The notes under the pieces are model-generated. The model worked only from the letters and a program-made list of their open reading frames with translations, was not told where the DNA came from and did no database searches. A stretch of DNA of 61,043 nt from an uncultured Lachnospiraceae bacterium. Its GTDB lineage: Bacteria > Bacillota > Clostridia > Lachnospirales > Lachnospiraceae. The position numbers and the translations under genes were made by a program. Below, piece by piece: positions 52,471 to 61,043 of the stretch. Each line of letters starts with the position of its first letter. Position 1 is the stretch's first letter. The DNA lies in contig CADBXF010000012.1 of NCBI GenBank assembly GCA_902798585.1, positions 1 to 61,043 on the forward strand, read 5' to 3'.

Positions 52471-52500
52471 TTGACTTTTTCACTTCTCCGGTAGTACACT
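52471..52500 (+). promoter_or_regulatory. Promoter for the GH30 gene
   Basis: TTGACT (52471-52476) and TACACT (52495-52500) with an 18-base spacer, divergent from the SGNH promoter 31 bases away. Confidence 0.6.
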
Positions 52501-52550
52501 TTTTCTACAGGCATATCCGTGCCGCAGTATTCGGAAGGAATTGATATTTT

Positions 52551-54119
52551 ATGCGCAGAAACAACAATTATACCAAGCCGTCGGACGCGGCGCAGTCCCT
52601 CGCCCGCAGAGCATTTTTCGTGATGCTCGCCGTCCTTCTTACGGCAGCAATCACACTGCTTTCGGGATGCGAGGATAAACCCTCGGGCAACAGCACGCCC
52701 GCAGGCGACGCAACGCCGACCGCAGTCCCCACAAACGCACCGGTCACCGTCGACCCCGACGCGCGCGCCGTCACACTGGATTTTGCGAAAACACACCAGA
52801 CCATCGACGGCTTCGGCGCCGGCTTCACCTGGTATTCGGAGCTTCTTTTCCGCCTGAAAGACCCGGCCGAAGGGCTGGATCTTCTCTTTAAGGACGCGGG
52901 CTTCACTATCCTCCGCTTTAAGAACGAGCTCGGCTATTCCTCGGGCGGCGCCATGGGCAAAGCCCGCATCGACAAGGCGTATTACGACGCCGCTTCGGAG
53001 CGCGCGAAGGCCCGCGGCGAGGAAGTCAAGGTCCTCTACTCCAGCTGGTCCCCGCAGGCCAACCTGAAGAGCAACAAGCGCATCGAGGGCGGCGGAACGC
53101 TCGCCAAAAACGCAGACGGCACATATGTATACAGCCAGTTCGCAAAATGGTGGACCGACGCGGTTTCTCTCTACCGCTCCCAGGGCATTCCCGTGGACTA
53201 TGTCAGCATTCAGAACGAATGCGATTTCGTCGCGAGCTACGACGGCTGTGAATTTTCCGCAACAGAGACCGAAACGCACGCTTCATACGGCGAGGCATTT
53301 CTCGCCACCTACCGTTCGTTCCGCGACAATTTCGGCGAGAACGCGCCTCTGATGATTGCTCCCGAGACCATGACGGTTGATTCCTCGACACTCAAAAGCT
53401 ACCTCTCCCCGATTCTCGCGGCAGAGCCGAACAGCGTCTATGCCGTCGCGCACCACCTGTATCTCGGCGGCGAATCCTCGGACGACCCCAACGAGTGCGC
53501 TCCCGATTCGTTCCTCATGAATTTCATGGGCGTAAAGAATTTTGCGGCGAAAAGCAACCTCCGCAAATGGCAGACCGAGTTTTACCGCGGCACCGCCCTT
53601 CAGACCGCCAATGTCGTCAACAACTCTCTCGTCTATGAGGATGCGAACGCTTACATCTTCTGGGGCGGCGTGTGGGTTGCAAACCAGACGGACGGAATGG
53701 ACAACGGCAACCTGATTATCGTGGGCAATCCTTCCGCGGGCTGGCCTACGGAAAAGGGATACCTCGCAACCGGTAACTACTACGCAATGCGCCATTTTTC
53801 GCAGTTTATCCGGCCGGGATACATCCGCATTGACTCGGGCATCACCGGCGGAACCACGGTCCGCGCGAGCGCCTTCGTAAGCCCCGACGGAAACACTGTT
53901 GTCATCGTTCTTCTCAACAACGAGACATCCCCTGTCAAAGTCCAGTTGCCGCTTGACAATTTCACCGTAAACAGCTCTGCCGCCTACCAGTCCGTATTCA
54001 CCAAGGGCTATACCGCGGACATGTGCTACAAAAAGCTCGGCGCCCTCGACGCCGACCGCGTACTCCCGCTTCCGGGCGAAAGCGTCACCACGATTGTGCT
54101 GCAGGGCACAGCGAAATGA
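52551..54119 (+). CDS. GH30 family glycoside hydrolase lipoprotein
   Basis: A 522-residue lipoprotein: basic N-terminus, hydrophobic core and lipobox LLSGC near residue 40, a short Thr/Pro linker, a (beta/alpha)8 domain (about 75-420) and a beta side domain. IDGFGAGFTW opens the barrel; IQNECDF carries the acid/base Glu and WQTEFYRG the nucleophile Glu. GH30 includes glucuronoxylanases, beta-glucosidases and fucosidases; the short form with a NECDF motif most suggests a xylan-active enzyme. GGAAGGA lies about 10 bases before the ATG. It sits between two related SGNH hydrolases, as expected for an acetylated-glycan degradation locus. Confidence 0.9.
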   Translation: MRRNNNYTKPSDAAQSLARRAFFVMLAVLLTAAITLLSGCEDKPSGNSTPAGDATPTAVPTNAPVTVDPDARAVTLDFAKTHQTIDGFGAGFTWYSELLFRLKDPAEGLDLLFKDAGFTILRFKNELGYSSGGAMGKARIDKAYYDAASERAKARGEEVKVLYSSWSPQANLKSNKRIEGGGTLAKNADGTYVYSQFAKWWTDAVSLYRSQGIPVDYVSIQNECDFVASYDGCEFSATETETHASYGEAFLATYRSFRDNFGENAPLMIAPETMTVDSSTLKSYLSPILAAEPNSVYAVAHHLYLGGESSDDPNECAPDSFLMNFMGVKNFAAKSNLRKWQTEFYRGTALQTANVVNNSLVYEDANAYIFWGGVWVANQTDGMDNGNLIIVGNPSAGWPTEKGYLATGNYYAMRHFSQFIRPGYIRIDSGITGGTTVRASAFVSPDGNTVVIVLLNNETSPVKVQLPLDNFTVNSSAAYQSVFTKGYTADMCYKKLGALDADRVLPLPGESVTTIVLQGTAK

Positions 54120-54176
54120 GCCCGACAGTCAGAGTCTTACGAATGCCGCAACATGAATCCGACAATCGACACCCGC

Positions 54177-54208
54177 AAAAAAGGCACCGGTTTTCCGGTG
54201 CCTTTTTC
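54177..54208. terminator. Bidirectional terminator
   Basis: A symmetric stem with GGCACCGG/CCGGTGCC core and A5/T5 flanks, between convergent GH30 and SGNH genes. Confidence 0.92.
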
Positions 54209-54261
54209 ACATTACTCAGCGTAACACAAAAGCTTCGCAAAATAGCCTCAAAGCAATTGCA

Positions 54262-55584
54262 TTATTCCCCGTACCCGATGGCGAGCACGGTAAATTCCTT
54301 ATCGGCGTTGCCGTCCGCCATGCGGACCGTCAGCGTGTGCTCTGCGGCCTCGGCCTCGTTCACAAGAACCAGCGTGTACGGGTTGTTCCAGCCGCCGGCA
54401 TCATGGCCGTCGATGGTCTTTACGACTTTGCCGTCGACGAGGATTTCGGCCTTGCCGAAGGTCTGGCTCGAAGACTTCTTGTATACGAGCAGCAGGGACC
54501 GGCAGGTTCCCTTCCATGTGAGCGGCTCGCTGCCGTCCGCGGCGGCGTGTTTCCAGTTGTTCGGGAATGTGTTGGTTTTTTCATAGCGAACGGAAAATAC
54601 GCCCTTGTCCGTCGAAACAAAGCCGCCGGCCTTCACGCCGGAGCCTTCCGCGGCCGCATCAAGCATCACAATTTTGTCGAAAGCATCGCTCATTTTAGGA
54701 GCCTCCGGCATTGCATTGGCTGCCTCGGCCTCCTCCGCATCGACATTTTTCAGAAGATACATCAGACAGTCCTTCATAATCATGTGGCCGTATGCGGTGG
54801 GATGATACGCGTCGTTAAAGTAGGTGGCGTCCTTAAGCGAACCGTCGGTCAGTCGCGGCACAACTGCATTTTTCACGCTCACCATCGGGAGATCGTAGTA
54901 TTCGCCGATGGGCTTGAGGCGGTCCTGAAGGTTCCACTTCGACTTAAAAACGCTGAACAATAAAATCACGGCCGGGTCGCTCTCCGACTGCATCGCACGG
55001 CGGACAAGCCCCTCGTAGGTCTGTCCGTTCGTGGGGTCGTCTCCGTCGTTGACCGCAAACTCGATAATCAGCAAATCCGGCTCACGGCCTTCATTTTTCG
55101 CGATGACATCGCGCTCGTAGCGAACCACACCGAGCGTCGACGGAGTACCCGAGAGTCCCGCATTCAGAAAATGCACATTTGCTCCGCCGTTCTTGCCGTA
55201 TACCTTTGCAAACTCCTTGGCAAAGGATGACGCATAGCAGTTCGCGTACGCTGCCGCGCCCTCGCCCTCGGTGATGGAGCCGCCGATGGTGACGATGTAG
55301 ACATCCTCGCCGCTTCTCGCCTTCTCAATCACGCGCTTTAACCGTGCGTTGTTGCCGGTGCTCATCAACGAGTCCGCAATCATGTTGTTATACCAGATTT
55401 CCTTCTCCGAAAGTGCCGGCGTCGGTGTTGCCGGGACCTCGGTGGGCGTCGGCGTTGCCTCCTGCGTAGGTGCAGTCGTCGGCGTCGACTCTGTCTTGTT
55501 GTCCTTGCCGCCGCACGCCGTCAAAGCTGCGAGAAGCAGCGCGACGCACAACAGCATCCATACTCTCTGCGTGTGTTTTTTCAT
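54262..55584 (-). CDS. SGNH/GDSL hydrolase lipoprotein
   Basis: A 440-residue lipoprotein: lipobox LTAC near residue 24, a Thr/Pro linker to about 60, the SGNH core (TIGGSITEG near 100, IEFAVND near 170, DAYHPTAYGH near 255) and a C-terminal beta domain. It is a shorter extracellular paralogue of the enzyme at 50574. The ATG at 55584 has AAAGGA 7 bases upstream; the long frame before it is the antisense of no gene but lacks a start with a site. It lies 20 bases after azlD and is probably cotranscribed with azlCD, an odd combination. Confidence 0.9.
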   Translation of the reverse strand: MKKHTQRVWMLLCVALLLAALTACGGKDNKTESTPTTAPTQEATPTPTEVPATPTPALSEKEIWYNNMIADSLMSTGNNARLKRVIEKARSGEDVYIVTIGGSITEGEGAAAYANCYASSFAKEFAKVYGKNGGANVHFLNAGLSGTPSTLGVVRYERDVIAKNEGREPDLLIIEFAVNDGDDPTNGQTYEGLVRRAMQSESDPAVILLFSVFKSKWNLQDRLKPIGEYYDLPMVSVKNAVVPRLTDGSLKDATYFNDAYHPTAYGHMIMKDCLMYLLKNVDAEEAEAANAMPEAPKMSDAFDKIVMLDAAAEGSGVKAGGFVSTDKGVFSVRYEKTNTFPNNWKHAAADGSEPLTWKGTCRSLLLVYKKSSSQTFGKAEILVDGKVVKTIDGHDAGGWNNPYTLVLVNEAEAAEHTLTVRMADGNADKEFTVLAIGYGE

Positions 55585-55604
55585 GGTGTTTTCCTTTCTT
55601 TTGC

Positions 55605-55919
55605 TCATCCGAGCAGGTGTATCATGCAGGTCGCCAGCCCCGCTGCCGCACAGGCTGCCAGCGACACAACCACGAGCCCCTTTCCGCGGTACGCAAGCGC
55701 CGCCGCCGCGAGCAGTCCGACAGCCGCCACCGCCATCGACCCTGTCGCGTACAATGCCGCCGGCAGCGTCATTGCCGTCAGCACCGCATAGGGCACATAG
55801 TATAAGAACGACCGGAAAAACCGGTTGCGAACTTTTCTCCGAAACACCGTAAACGGGATTGCTCTCACCAGATATGTGACCAGCATCATCACAAGTGCAC
55901 ACATTAGAAATCTACTCAC
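55605..55919 (-). CDS. azlD: Branched-chain amino acid exporter subunit AzlD
   Basis: A 104-residue membrane protein with three or four TMs and the family segment TYLVRAIPF near the N-terminus. With AzlC it forms a branched-chain amino acid efflux pair. The GTG at 55919 is chosen: it overlaps the azlC stop by 8 bases and has GGAGGT 7 bases upstream. Confidence 0.9.
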   Translation of the reverse strand: MSRFLMCALVMMLVTYLVRAIPFTVFRRKVRNRFFRSFLYYVPYAVLTAMTLPAALYATGSMAVAAVGLLAAAALAYRGKGLVVVSLAACAAAGLATCMIHLLG

Positions 55920-56652
55920 GGCACGCACCTCCGTCCTCCGGCGGGAACAGCCATGCCCCGACAGCCGCTGCCGCAACAGCGCTCACGATGATGGCAAATC
56001 CGACCGACACTTCCTTAAGCACCGGCATATAATACATCAGGCAACTGACTGCCGCAGCGAGGATTACCACGAAAAGGACGCGTCTGCTCTCCTTTGCCGC
56101 CGGCACAACAATTGCGATGAACATTCCGTAGATAGCGAGGGACATGACTTCCGTCACGGTCGCCGGAAGAACGTCTCCGAGAATTGCTCCGAAGAGCGTT
56201 CCGAGCGACCACCCGATATACGGCAATGTCATAAGCCCCAGAAAATATACCGTCGTCACCGGCATCTTTCGGGACGCGGCAACGCCGTAGATTTCGTCTG
56301 TTATGCCGAACCCGAGCAGCGCCCGCTTCGACCCGTTTACATCCTCGGACATATTTTGCGAAAGCGAAATGCCCATGAGCGAGTACCGGAGATTGATGAT
56401 GAACTGCGACAATGCGAGCTCGAACATCGAACCGCCTGCGGCAATCGTCTTGACTCCTGCAATCTGCCCTGCGCTCGTCAAATTGGTCATCGAGATCAAT
56501 GTGCTCTCCCACCACCGGAAACCAAGCGACGCCCCCAGAATTCCGAAGGTGAACGAGACAAAGAAGTACCCGCACGCAATCGGAAATCCGTGACGCAGGC
56601 CTTCCCGGTACTCTCTGCGCCGGGATGTTTCCGCTGTTTGTTCGATTGTCAT
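55912..56652 (-). CDS. azlC: Branched-chain amino acid exporter AzlC
   Basis: A 246-residue membrane protein with about seven or eight TMs. GFPIACGYFFVSFTFGILG and the paired LINLRYSLMG-like segment (here IINLRYSLMGISLSQ) and TDEIYG are AzlC marks. GGAGGT lies 7 bases before the ATG at 56652. azlD overlaps downstream. Use in dumping excess Leu/Ile/Val or analogues is family knowledge. Confidence 0.93.
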   Translation of the reverse strand: MTIEQTAETSRRREYREGLRHGFPIACGYFFVSFTFGILGASLGFRWWESTLISMTNLTSAGQIAGVKTIAAGGSMFELALSQFIINLRYSLMGISLSQNMSEDVNGSKRALLGFGITDEIYGVAASRKMPVTTVYFLGLMTLPYIGWSLGTLFGAILGDVLPATVTEVMSLAIYGMFIAIVVPAAKESRRVLFVVILAAAVSCLMYYMPVLKEVSVGFAIIVSAVAAAAVGAWLFPPEDGGACRE

Positions 56653-56699
56653 CCCGGGTACCTCCGTTTCATTCTCTCCGCGTTGCCGCAGCTCCCTCA

Positions 56700-56727
56700 G
56701 AAAACAACGAGGCTGCCGCAACAGCCC
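56700..56727 (-). terminator. Probable terminator after asnA
   Basis: A 5-6 bp GC stem (56711-56715 with 56722-56726) followed on the minus strand by a T-rich stretch with TTGTTTTCT. Confidence 0.6.
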
Positions 56728-56788
56728 CGTCATAACAAATCTGCTTCAAAATGGATTGTTTCCCTGAAATCCGTCTGTCACACCGGAC

Positions 56789-57799
56789 TTACAGCAATTG
56801 CACACCGCGCGATGCGGCATATTCAACGGCTTCCTCCGGCCATACGGACACCTGCACCTCACCGATGTGCGCCTTCCGAAGGAAGAACATACAGATGCGG
56901 GATTGCCCGATTCCGCCGCCGACGGTGTAAGGAAGCTTGCCCTGCAGAAGCGCCTTCTGGAAATCCAGCTCCGCACGCTCCGGGCAGCCCGCCTTCGCAA
57001 GCTGGCTCACCAGGGACTCCTCATCCACGCGGATGCCCATGGAGGAAAGCTCGAGTGCAATATCATCCACAGGATAATATACCATGATGTCACCGTTCAA
57101 CTGCCAGTCGTCGTAGTCCGGCGCACGGCCGTCATGCTTCTCTCCGTTGGTGAGGAGATCGCCGATTTTCATGATAAAGACAGCGCCGTACTCCTTCGCC
57201 GCAAGATATTCTCTCTCCTTTACGGGCTTATCCGGATAGCGGTCGAGAAGCTCCTGCGAGGTGATAAACGAAATCTCCTCGGGGAGAATGCACTGTACAT
57301 AGTCGTATTGGTTTGCGATGTATTTCTCGGTCACGCGAAGCGCCTCATACACATCCTTGACGGTCTTTTTGAGCATCTCCTCGGTGCGCTGCTCCTTCGT
57401 GATTACCTTCTCCCAGTCCCACTGGTCAACGAAGATGGAATGGATATTGTCCGTATCCTCATCGCGGCGGATTGCGTTCATATCGGTGTAAAGGCCCTCG
57501 CCTACGCGGAACCCGTAGCGTGCAAGCGCCATACGCTTCCATTTTGCGAGAGAGTGCACGATTTCCACCGGGCGGTCGCCGTTCTCTTTGATTCCGAATA
57601 CAACCGGGCGCTCCACACCGTTTAAGTTATCGTTCAGACCCGACTCCGGCGTCACGAACAAAGGCGCCGTCACGCGGTGCAGATTGAGCTGCGTCGCAAG
57701 CTCACGCTGAAAATAATCCTTCACCTTCTTGATGGCAATCTGCGTCTCTCTGTTGGAGAGAGCCGCCTTGTAGCCTTCCGGAATATAACACTTGTCCAT
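56789..57799 (-). CDS. asnA: Aspartate-ammonia ligase
   Basis: A 336-residue AsnA, the class II synthetase-like enzyme that makes Asn from Asp, ammonia and ATP. Diagnostic parts are TPLFVTPESGLNDNLNG, EIVHSLAKWKR, DMNAIRRDE, DQWDWEKVI and VGGGIGQSRICMFFL. The ATG at 57799 has GGAGG 8 bases upstream; a GTG three codons earlier overlaps that site. It lies 29 bases after the DUF1846 gene with no terminator, so it is the last gene of the trpS operon. Confidence 0.96.
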   Translation of the reverse strand: MDKCYIPEGYKAALSNRETQIAIKKVKDYFQRELATQLNLHRVTAPLFVTPESGLNDNLNGVERPVVFGIKENGDRPVEIVHSLAKWKRMALARYGFRVGEGLYTDMNAIRRDEDTDNIHSIFVDQWDWEKVITKEQRTEEMLKKTVKDVYEALRVTEKYIANQYDYVQCILPEEISFITSQELLDRYPDKPVKEREYLAAKEYGAVFIMKIGDLLTNGEKHDGRAPDYDDWQLNGDIMVYYPVDDIALELSSMGIRVDEESLVSQLAKAGCPERAELDFQKALLQGKLPYTVGGGIGQSRICMFFLRKAHIGEVQVSVWPEEAVEYAASRGVQLL

Positions 57800-57828
57800 G
57801 GTATTCACCTCCGCGGATTACCGCATTG

Positions 57829-59313
57829 TCAATGGTACAGCTTCTTCGTCTCGTATACGGGCTCGCTCGTCAGATGCATTCCGAGCTTGCGGAACACGCC
57901 CTCGTCGACCGCCGAGAGGATGACCGTGCTGTGAACTTCACAGTCGCGGAGATTCTCGAGCTGCTGCATCGCCATCTCCGCCCTCTCATCCTGCGTCGCG
58001 CATACGGACAATGCAATCAGCACTTCATCGGTATGTAATCTCGGGTTTCGGTTTCCGAGATGATTAATCTTCAAATCCTGAATAGGCTCTATCAAAGCAG
58101 GCGCCAGCAAATCGACGGAATCATCGATTCCGGCAAGCGTCTTCAGTGCGTTCAAAAGCGCTGCGGACGACGCACCGAGAAGCGGTGAGGTCTTGCCGGT
58201 CACCACATAACCGTCGTTGAGCTCGATGGCAACTGCCGGTGCTCCGCCGGTCTCCTCGGACTTCTTCTTCGAAGCCACAACCACGGAGCGATCCTCCGGG
58301 CTGATGCCCGCCTTCTCCATCAAAAGCTCAATCTTGCCGACAGCCTCCGCCGTCGCTCTCGCCTTGCGGCGGTCGCACATCGTCGCAAAATAGCGGCGGA
58401 TAATCTCCTCCTTCGCCGCCTCGCAGGTCGCCTCATCGTTGATGATGCAGTTGCCTGCCATATTGACGCCCATATCGGTGGGCGACTTGTACGGCGAACG
58501 GCCGTAAATGCGCTCAAACATCGCATTGAGAACCGGGAAAATCTCAACATCGCGGTTGTAATTGACCGTCGTCACACCGTATGCCTCGAGATGGAACGGG
58601 TCGATCATGTTCACATCGTTGAGATCGGCCGTTGCTGCCTCATATGCAAGGTTGACGGGATGTGCCAGTGGAAGGTTCCAGATGGGGAATGTCTCGAATT
58701 TGGCATAACCGGCGCGCACCCCGCGGATATTCTCATGGTACAGCTGCGAAAGGCAGGTCGCCATCTTGCCGCTGCCGGGTCCCGGAGCCGTCACGACAAC
58801 GAGCGGCTTCGTCGTCTCGATATATTCGTTCCGACCGAGGCCGTCCTCGCTCACAATCTTGGAGACATTGGTCGGATAGCCGTCAATCTTGTAATGGCGG
58901 TATACTTTGAGGCCGAGGCTCTCGAGCTTCTTCTTGTATGCAAGCACAACGCTCTGCTCCACAAACTGCGTAAGCACGACACTGCCGACATACATTCCGT
59001 AACCGCGGAATGCGTCGATCAGGCGAAGCACATCGAGATCGTAAGTGATACTCAGGTCCGCGCGCACCTTGTTGTTGACGATGTCGTTGGCGTTGATTGC
59101 AATCACAATCTCCGCATCGTCCTTGATCTGCGCGAGCATGCGAATCTTACTGTCGGGATGAAATCCCGGCAGCACGCGGGATGCGTGGAAATCGTCAAAC
59201 AGCTTGCCGCCGAACTCCAGATAGAGCTTGCCGCCGAACTGCCCGATGCGCTCCTTGATTCGCGCAGACTGCATCTCCAGATATTTGTCGTTGTCAAATC
59301 CGTACCGCTTCAT
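57829..59313 (-). CDS. DUF1846 family protein
   Basis: A 494-residue soluble protein that matches DUF1846 along its whole length: [20 protein letters not shown] at the start, [19 protein letters not shown] near 175 (a P-loop-like Gly/Lys stretch) and [12 protein letters not shown] in the middle. The function is unknown; the gene is common in Clostridia. Its ATG overlaps the HD-GYP stop (ATGA) with GGAGG 8 bases upstream, so translation is coupled. Confidence 0.93.
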   Translation of the reverse strand: MKRYGFDNDKYLEMQSARIKERIGQFGGKLYLEFGGKLFDDFHASRVLPGFHPDSKIRMLAQIKDDAEIVIAINANDIVNNKVRADLSITYDLDVLRLIDAFRGYGMYVGSVVLTQFVEQSVVLAYKKKLESLGLKVYRHYKIDGYPTNVSKIVSEDGLGRNEYIETTKPLVVVTAPGPGSGKMATCLSQLYHENIRGVRAGYAKFETFPIWNLPLAHPVNLAYEAATADLNDVNMIDPFHLEAYGVTTVNYNRDVEIFPVLNAMFERIYGRSPYKSPTDMGVNMAGNCIINDEATCEAAKEEIIRRYFATMCDRRKARATAEAVGKIELLMEKAGISPEDRSVVVASKKKSEETGGAPAVAIELNDGYVVTGKTSPLLGASSAALLNALKTLAGIDDSVDLLAPALIEPIQDLKINHLGNRNPRLHTDEVLIALSVCATQDERAEMAMQQLENLRDCEVHSTVILSAVDEGVFRKLGMHLTSEPVYETKKLYH

Positions 59314-60587
59314 AGCTCCTGCCTCCTCGATATCTCGTCCTTCGACATTCCGTCCCCGGAATCGCCGTATTGATCATGATCCTCCAGCAGAAATTCCTCG
59401 ATTTCCGGACGCAGCCGAACAACCGCATCCACGATGCACGGTTCAAAATGCCGCCCCCGCTCGAGCGACAGCTCGTGCAATACTTCATCGAGGTCCATGC
59501 GCCTCTTGTATACGCGCTCCGACAGCATCGCGTCGAGCGTGTCCGCAATCGCCATAATACGCGCAGACAGCGGAATTGCCGTACCCTTCAAGCCTTCCGG
59601 ATATCCCGTACCGTCCCACCGCTCGTGGTGGCTCAGGGTAATCTCCTGCGCACATTTTACGAGGCGCTTATCCGTAAGTCCGGAGAGATTTTCCGTGACG
59701 AGACGGTAGCCCTCCTTCGTATGGTTCTTGATGATGGTATATTCTTCATCCGTGAGCTCGCTCTCCTTTAAGAGGATGGCGTCCGGAATGGCAATCTTGC
59801 CGACATCGTGAAGCGGCGCCGCCGTCTCCATATACCCGATAGCCTTCGCGGAAAGCTCGGACTGATAGTACCCGAGTGTGTACATCTTCATGGCAATCAT
59901 CCGCACATAGGCCTGCGTGCGGCGCACATGATGCCCCGTGCTCTGGTCGCGGAACTCGAGGAAATTAGCGAAACCGGAAATCAGCTGTGTCTGCATATCC
60001 TTCATCTGGATGTTGTTTACATGCAGCGATTCGAGCGATGACTCTGTCTTGCCGACCAGGGTAATCAGCACGATGGTAAGCAAAATGTATTCCCATGTCA
60101 GGCTGAAGCCGAACACGCTGAACCATTCCCGCTCCGTTAAGAAGTCGTATGCCTCGGCCACCTCATTCCGGGCGCGCAGCAAAAGCGAACCCATCATTAT
60201 CGCATAGCATCCGGCCGTGATATGCAGCGTGAACCGCCGCTGATAATAGAGGCAGGAAAGCGCGGGCATCAGCGCGTAGCTGATGTACAGAAGAATCCCC
60301 GGCTTCGTCGCCATATAGCAGATGCCGCAGTGCATGCTGAAAATGATGATGTATTTTACAATCCACTGTGCACGCACCGAGCGCATCAGAGCCCGGCACA
60401 GCCAAACCAAACCGAACACGATGAGCGTGAAAACAATGCATTCGGGATAGGAAAACTCATTGTTCATCCCGGCATACTTCAGGATTGCAACCATCGGTCC
60501 GACAAAAAGAAGCACGAGCGAGCAGCGAATCAAAATAGTATTGATTTCGCTCTCGTTGCTTAGAAAATACGCGCTGTCGTGTTTCAA
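59310..60587 (-). CDS. Membrane HD-GYP phosphodiesterase
   Basis: A 425-residue protein with six predicted TMs (to about residue 185), a short coiled linker and an HD-GYP domain (about 200-385). The HD pair in [13 protein letters not shown] and the GYP in [16 protein letters not shown] are intact, so c-di-GMP hydrolysis is expected. The start is a TTG at 60587, 7 bases after GGAGG; no ATG fits. It lies 13 bases after trpS and overlaps DUF1846. Confidence 0.93.
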   Translation of the reverse strand: MKHDSAYFLSNESEINTILIRCSLVLLFVGPMVAILKYAGMNNEFSYPECIVFTLIVFGLVWLCRALMRSVRAQWIVKYIIIFSMHCGICYMATKPGILLYISYALMPALSCLYYQRRFTLHITAGCYAIMMGSLLLRARNEVAEAYDFLTEREWFSVFGFSLTWEYILLTIVLITLVGKTESSLESLHVNNIQMKDMQTQLISGFANFLEFRDQSTGHHVRRTQAYVRMIAMKMYTLGYYQSELSAKAIGYMETAAPLHDVGKIAIPDAILLKESELTDEEYTIIKNHTKEGYRLVTENLSGLTDKRLVKCAQEITLSHHERWDGTGYPEGLKGTAIPLSARIMAIADTLDAMLSERVYKRRMDLDEVLHELSLERGRHFEPCIVDAVVRLRPEIEEFLLEDHDQYGDSGDGMSKDEISRRQEL

Positions 60588-60600
60588 AACCGTTCCTCCG

Positions 60601-61043
60601 TCACTGTCGGTATTTGTCTGCCTGCTCGTTTACCCAGGTGTTGTCGTCGAAATAGTTGATGCGCATGGCGGCCTTGACCTCGTCAAGCGTTGCCGCCGCT
60701 GTCTTGCGTGCCTCGATGCTGCCCTTCTTAAGCATCTCCACAACCTCCGGAATCCTCTTCTGAAGCTCCGCGCGTCTTGCGCGAATCGGCGCAAGCTCCT
60801 CCTCCAAAACGGCGCACAGGAAACGCTTGATTTTCACATCGCCGAGGCCGCCTCTGCGGTAATGGTCCTTCAGAGCGTCCAGATTCTCATAGTCCGGAAG
60901 ATATTTTGCAAAATGCTCCGGCTTGCAGAACGCATCCAGGTAGGTAAACACCGTATTGCCCTCCACGGTTCCCGGATCGGTCACCTTGATGTGGTTCGGG
61001 TCGGTGTACATATTCATGACTTTGTTCTTTACTTCCTCGGCGC
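60601..61043 (-). CDS. trpS: Tryptophanyl-tRNA synthetase, C-terminal part
   Basis: The last 147 codons of trpS run off the window at 61043. The segment AEEVKNKVMNMYTDPNHI and VTDPGTVEGNTVFTYLDAF, then the helical C-terminal part ending YFDDNTWVNEQADKYRQ, match the anticodon-binding region of bacterial TrpRS. The KMSKS loop and the Rossmann core lie outside. It leads the HD-GYP, DUF1846 and asnA run. Confidence 0.92.
   Translation of the reverse strand, partial: AEEVKNKVMNMYTDPNHIKVTDPGTVEGNTVFTYLDAFCKPEHFAKYLPDYENLDALKDHYRRGGLGDVKIKRFLCAVLEEELAPIRARRAELQKRIPEVVEMLKKGSIEARKTAAATLDEVKAAMRINYFDDNTWVNEQADKYRQ

Overview
The window looks like chromosomal DNA from an anaerobic Firmicute, most likely a Lachnospiraceae-type gut or rumen clostridium. 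I infer this from gene content, not from a search: a CdaR-type regulator beside ftsEX, CotH, DUF1846, a UPF0735-type ACT protein, MsmX-like sugar ATPases, GH130 and GH30 enzymes, tRNAs without encoded CCA, strong GGAGG ribosome sites, and many exported proteins with long Thr-Pro linkers. There is no rRNA, CRISPR array, phage or complete insertion sequence. About 47 protein genes and two tRNAs are supported.

Layout. 0.2-4.7 kb: an unknown membrane protein, an SH3-amidase lipoprotein, tRNA-Gln and a small acidic protein. 4.8-9.4 kb: a threonine-pathway unit (ACT regulator, homoserine dehydrogenase, phosphoglycerate-mutase-like proposed homoserine kinase) ending in a lipoprotein gene. 9.4-15.4 kb: a CdaR-like regulator, ftsE, ftsX, an M23 peptidase with coiled coil, and a CtpA-type protease gene broken by a frameshift; this is a cell-division hydrolase module. 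15.4-17.6 kb: an MsmX-type ATPase and a divergent short-chain dehydrogenase. 17.6-25.6 kb: an envelope and c-di-GMP block with a polysaccharide deacetylase, a very large sugar-sensor/GGDEF/EAL/beta-helix protein, a CotH protein translationally coupled to it, and a second amidase. 25.7-32.6 kb: tRNA-Gly, a TPR protein, a complete CUT1 sugar ABC transporter whose binding protein carries an in-frame repeat insertion, and an OB-fold-like lipoprotein.

32.7-40.9 kb: an FRG-domain protein, three anchored or exported proteins (one CAP domain, one SH3), a GH130 phosphorylase divergent from an AraC regulator, and a trigger-factor-like lipoprotein coupled to tcdA. 41.1-46.7 kb: one 1841-residue surface protein with a sortase-like tail. 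47.1-50.5 kb: a DUF308 membrane protein, a membrane diguanylate cyclase and mgtE, the last behind a structured leader that may encode a 42-residue peptide. 50.6-55.6 kb: two paralogous SGNH hydrolases, one cytoplasmic and one a lipoprotein, flanking a GH30 lipoprotein. 55.6-61.0 kb: azlCD, then asnA, DUF1846, a membrane HD-GYP protein and the 3' end of trpS, apparently one operon.

Two themes run through the window: construction and remodelling of the cell envelope (amidases, deacetylase, M23, FtsEX, CotH, anchored proteins) and c-di-GMP turnover (one cyclase, one EAL protein, one HD-GYP protein). The most unusual element is the cytoplasmic EAL protein that joins a LacI-like sugar-sensor domain at its N-terminus to a GIG-repeat beta-helix at its C-terminus and overlaps cotH by four bases.
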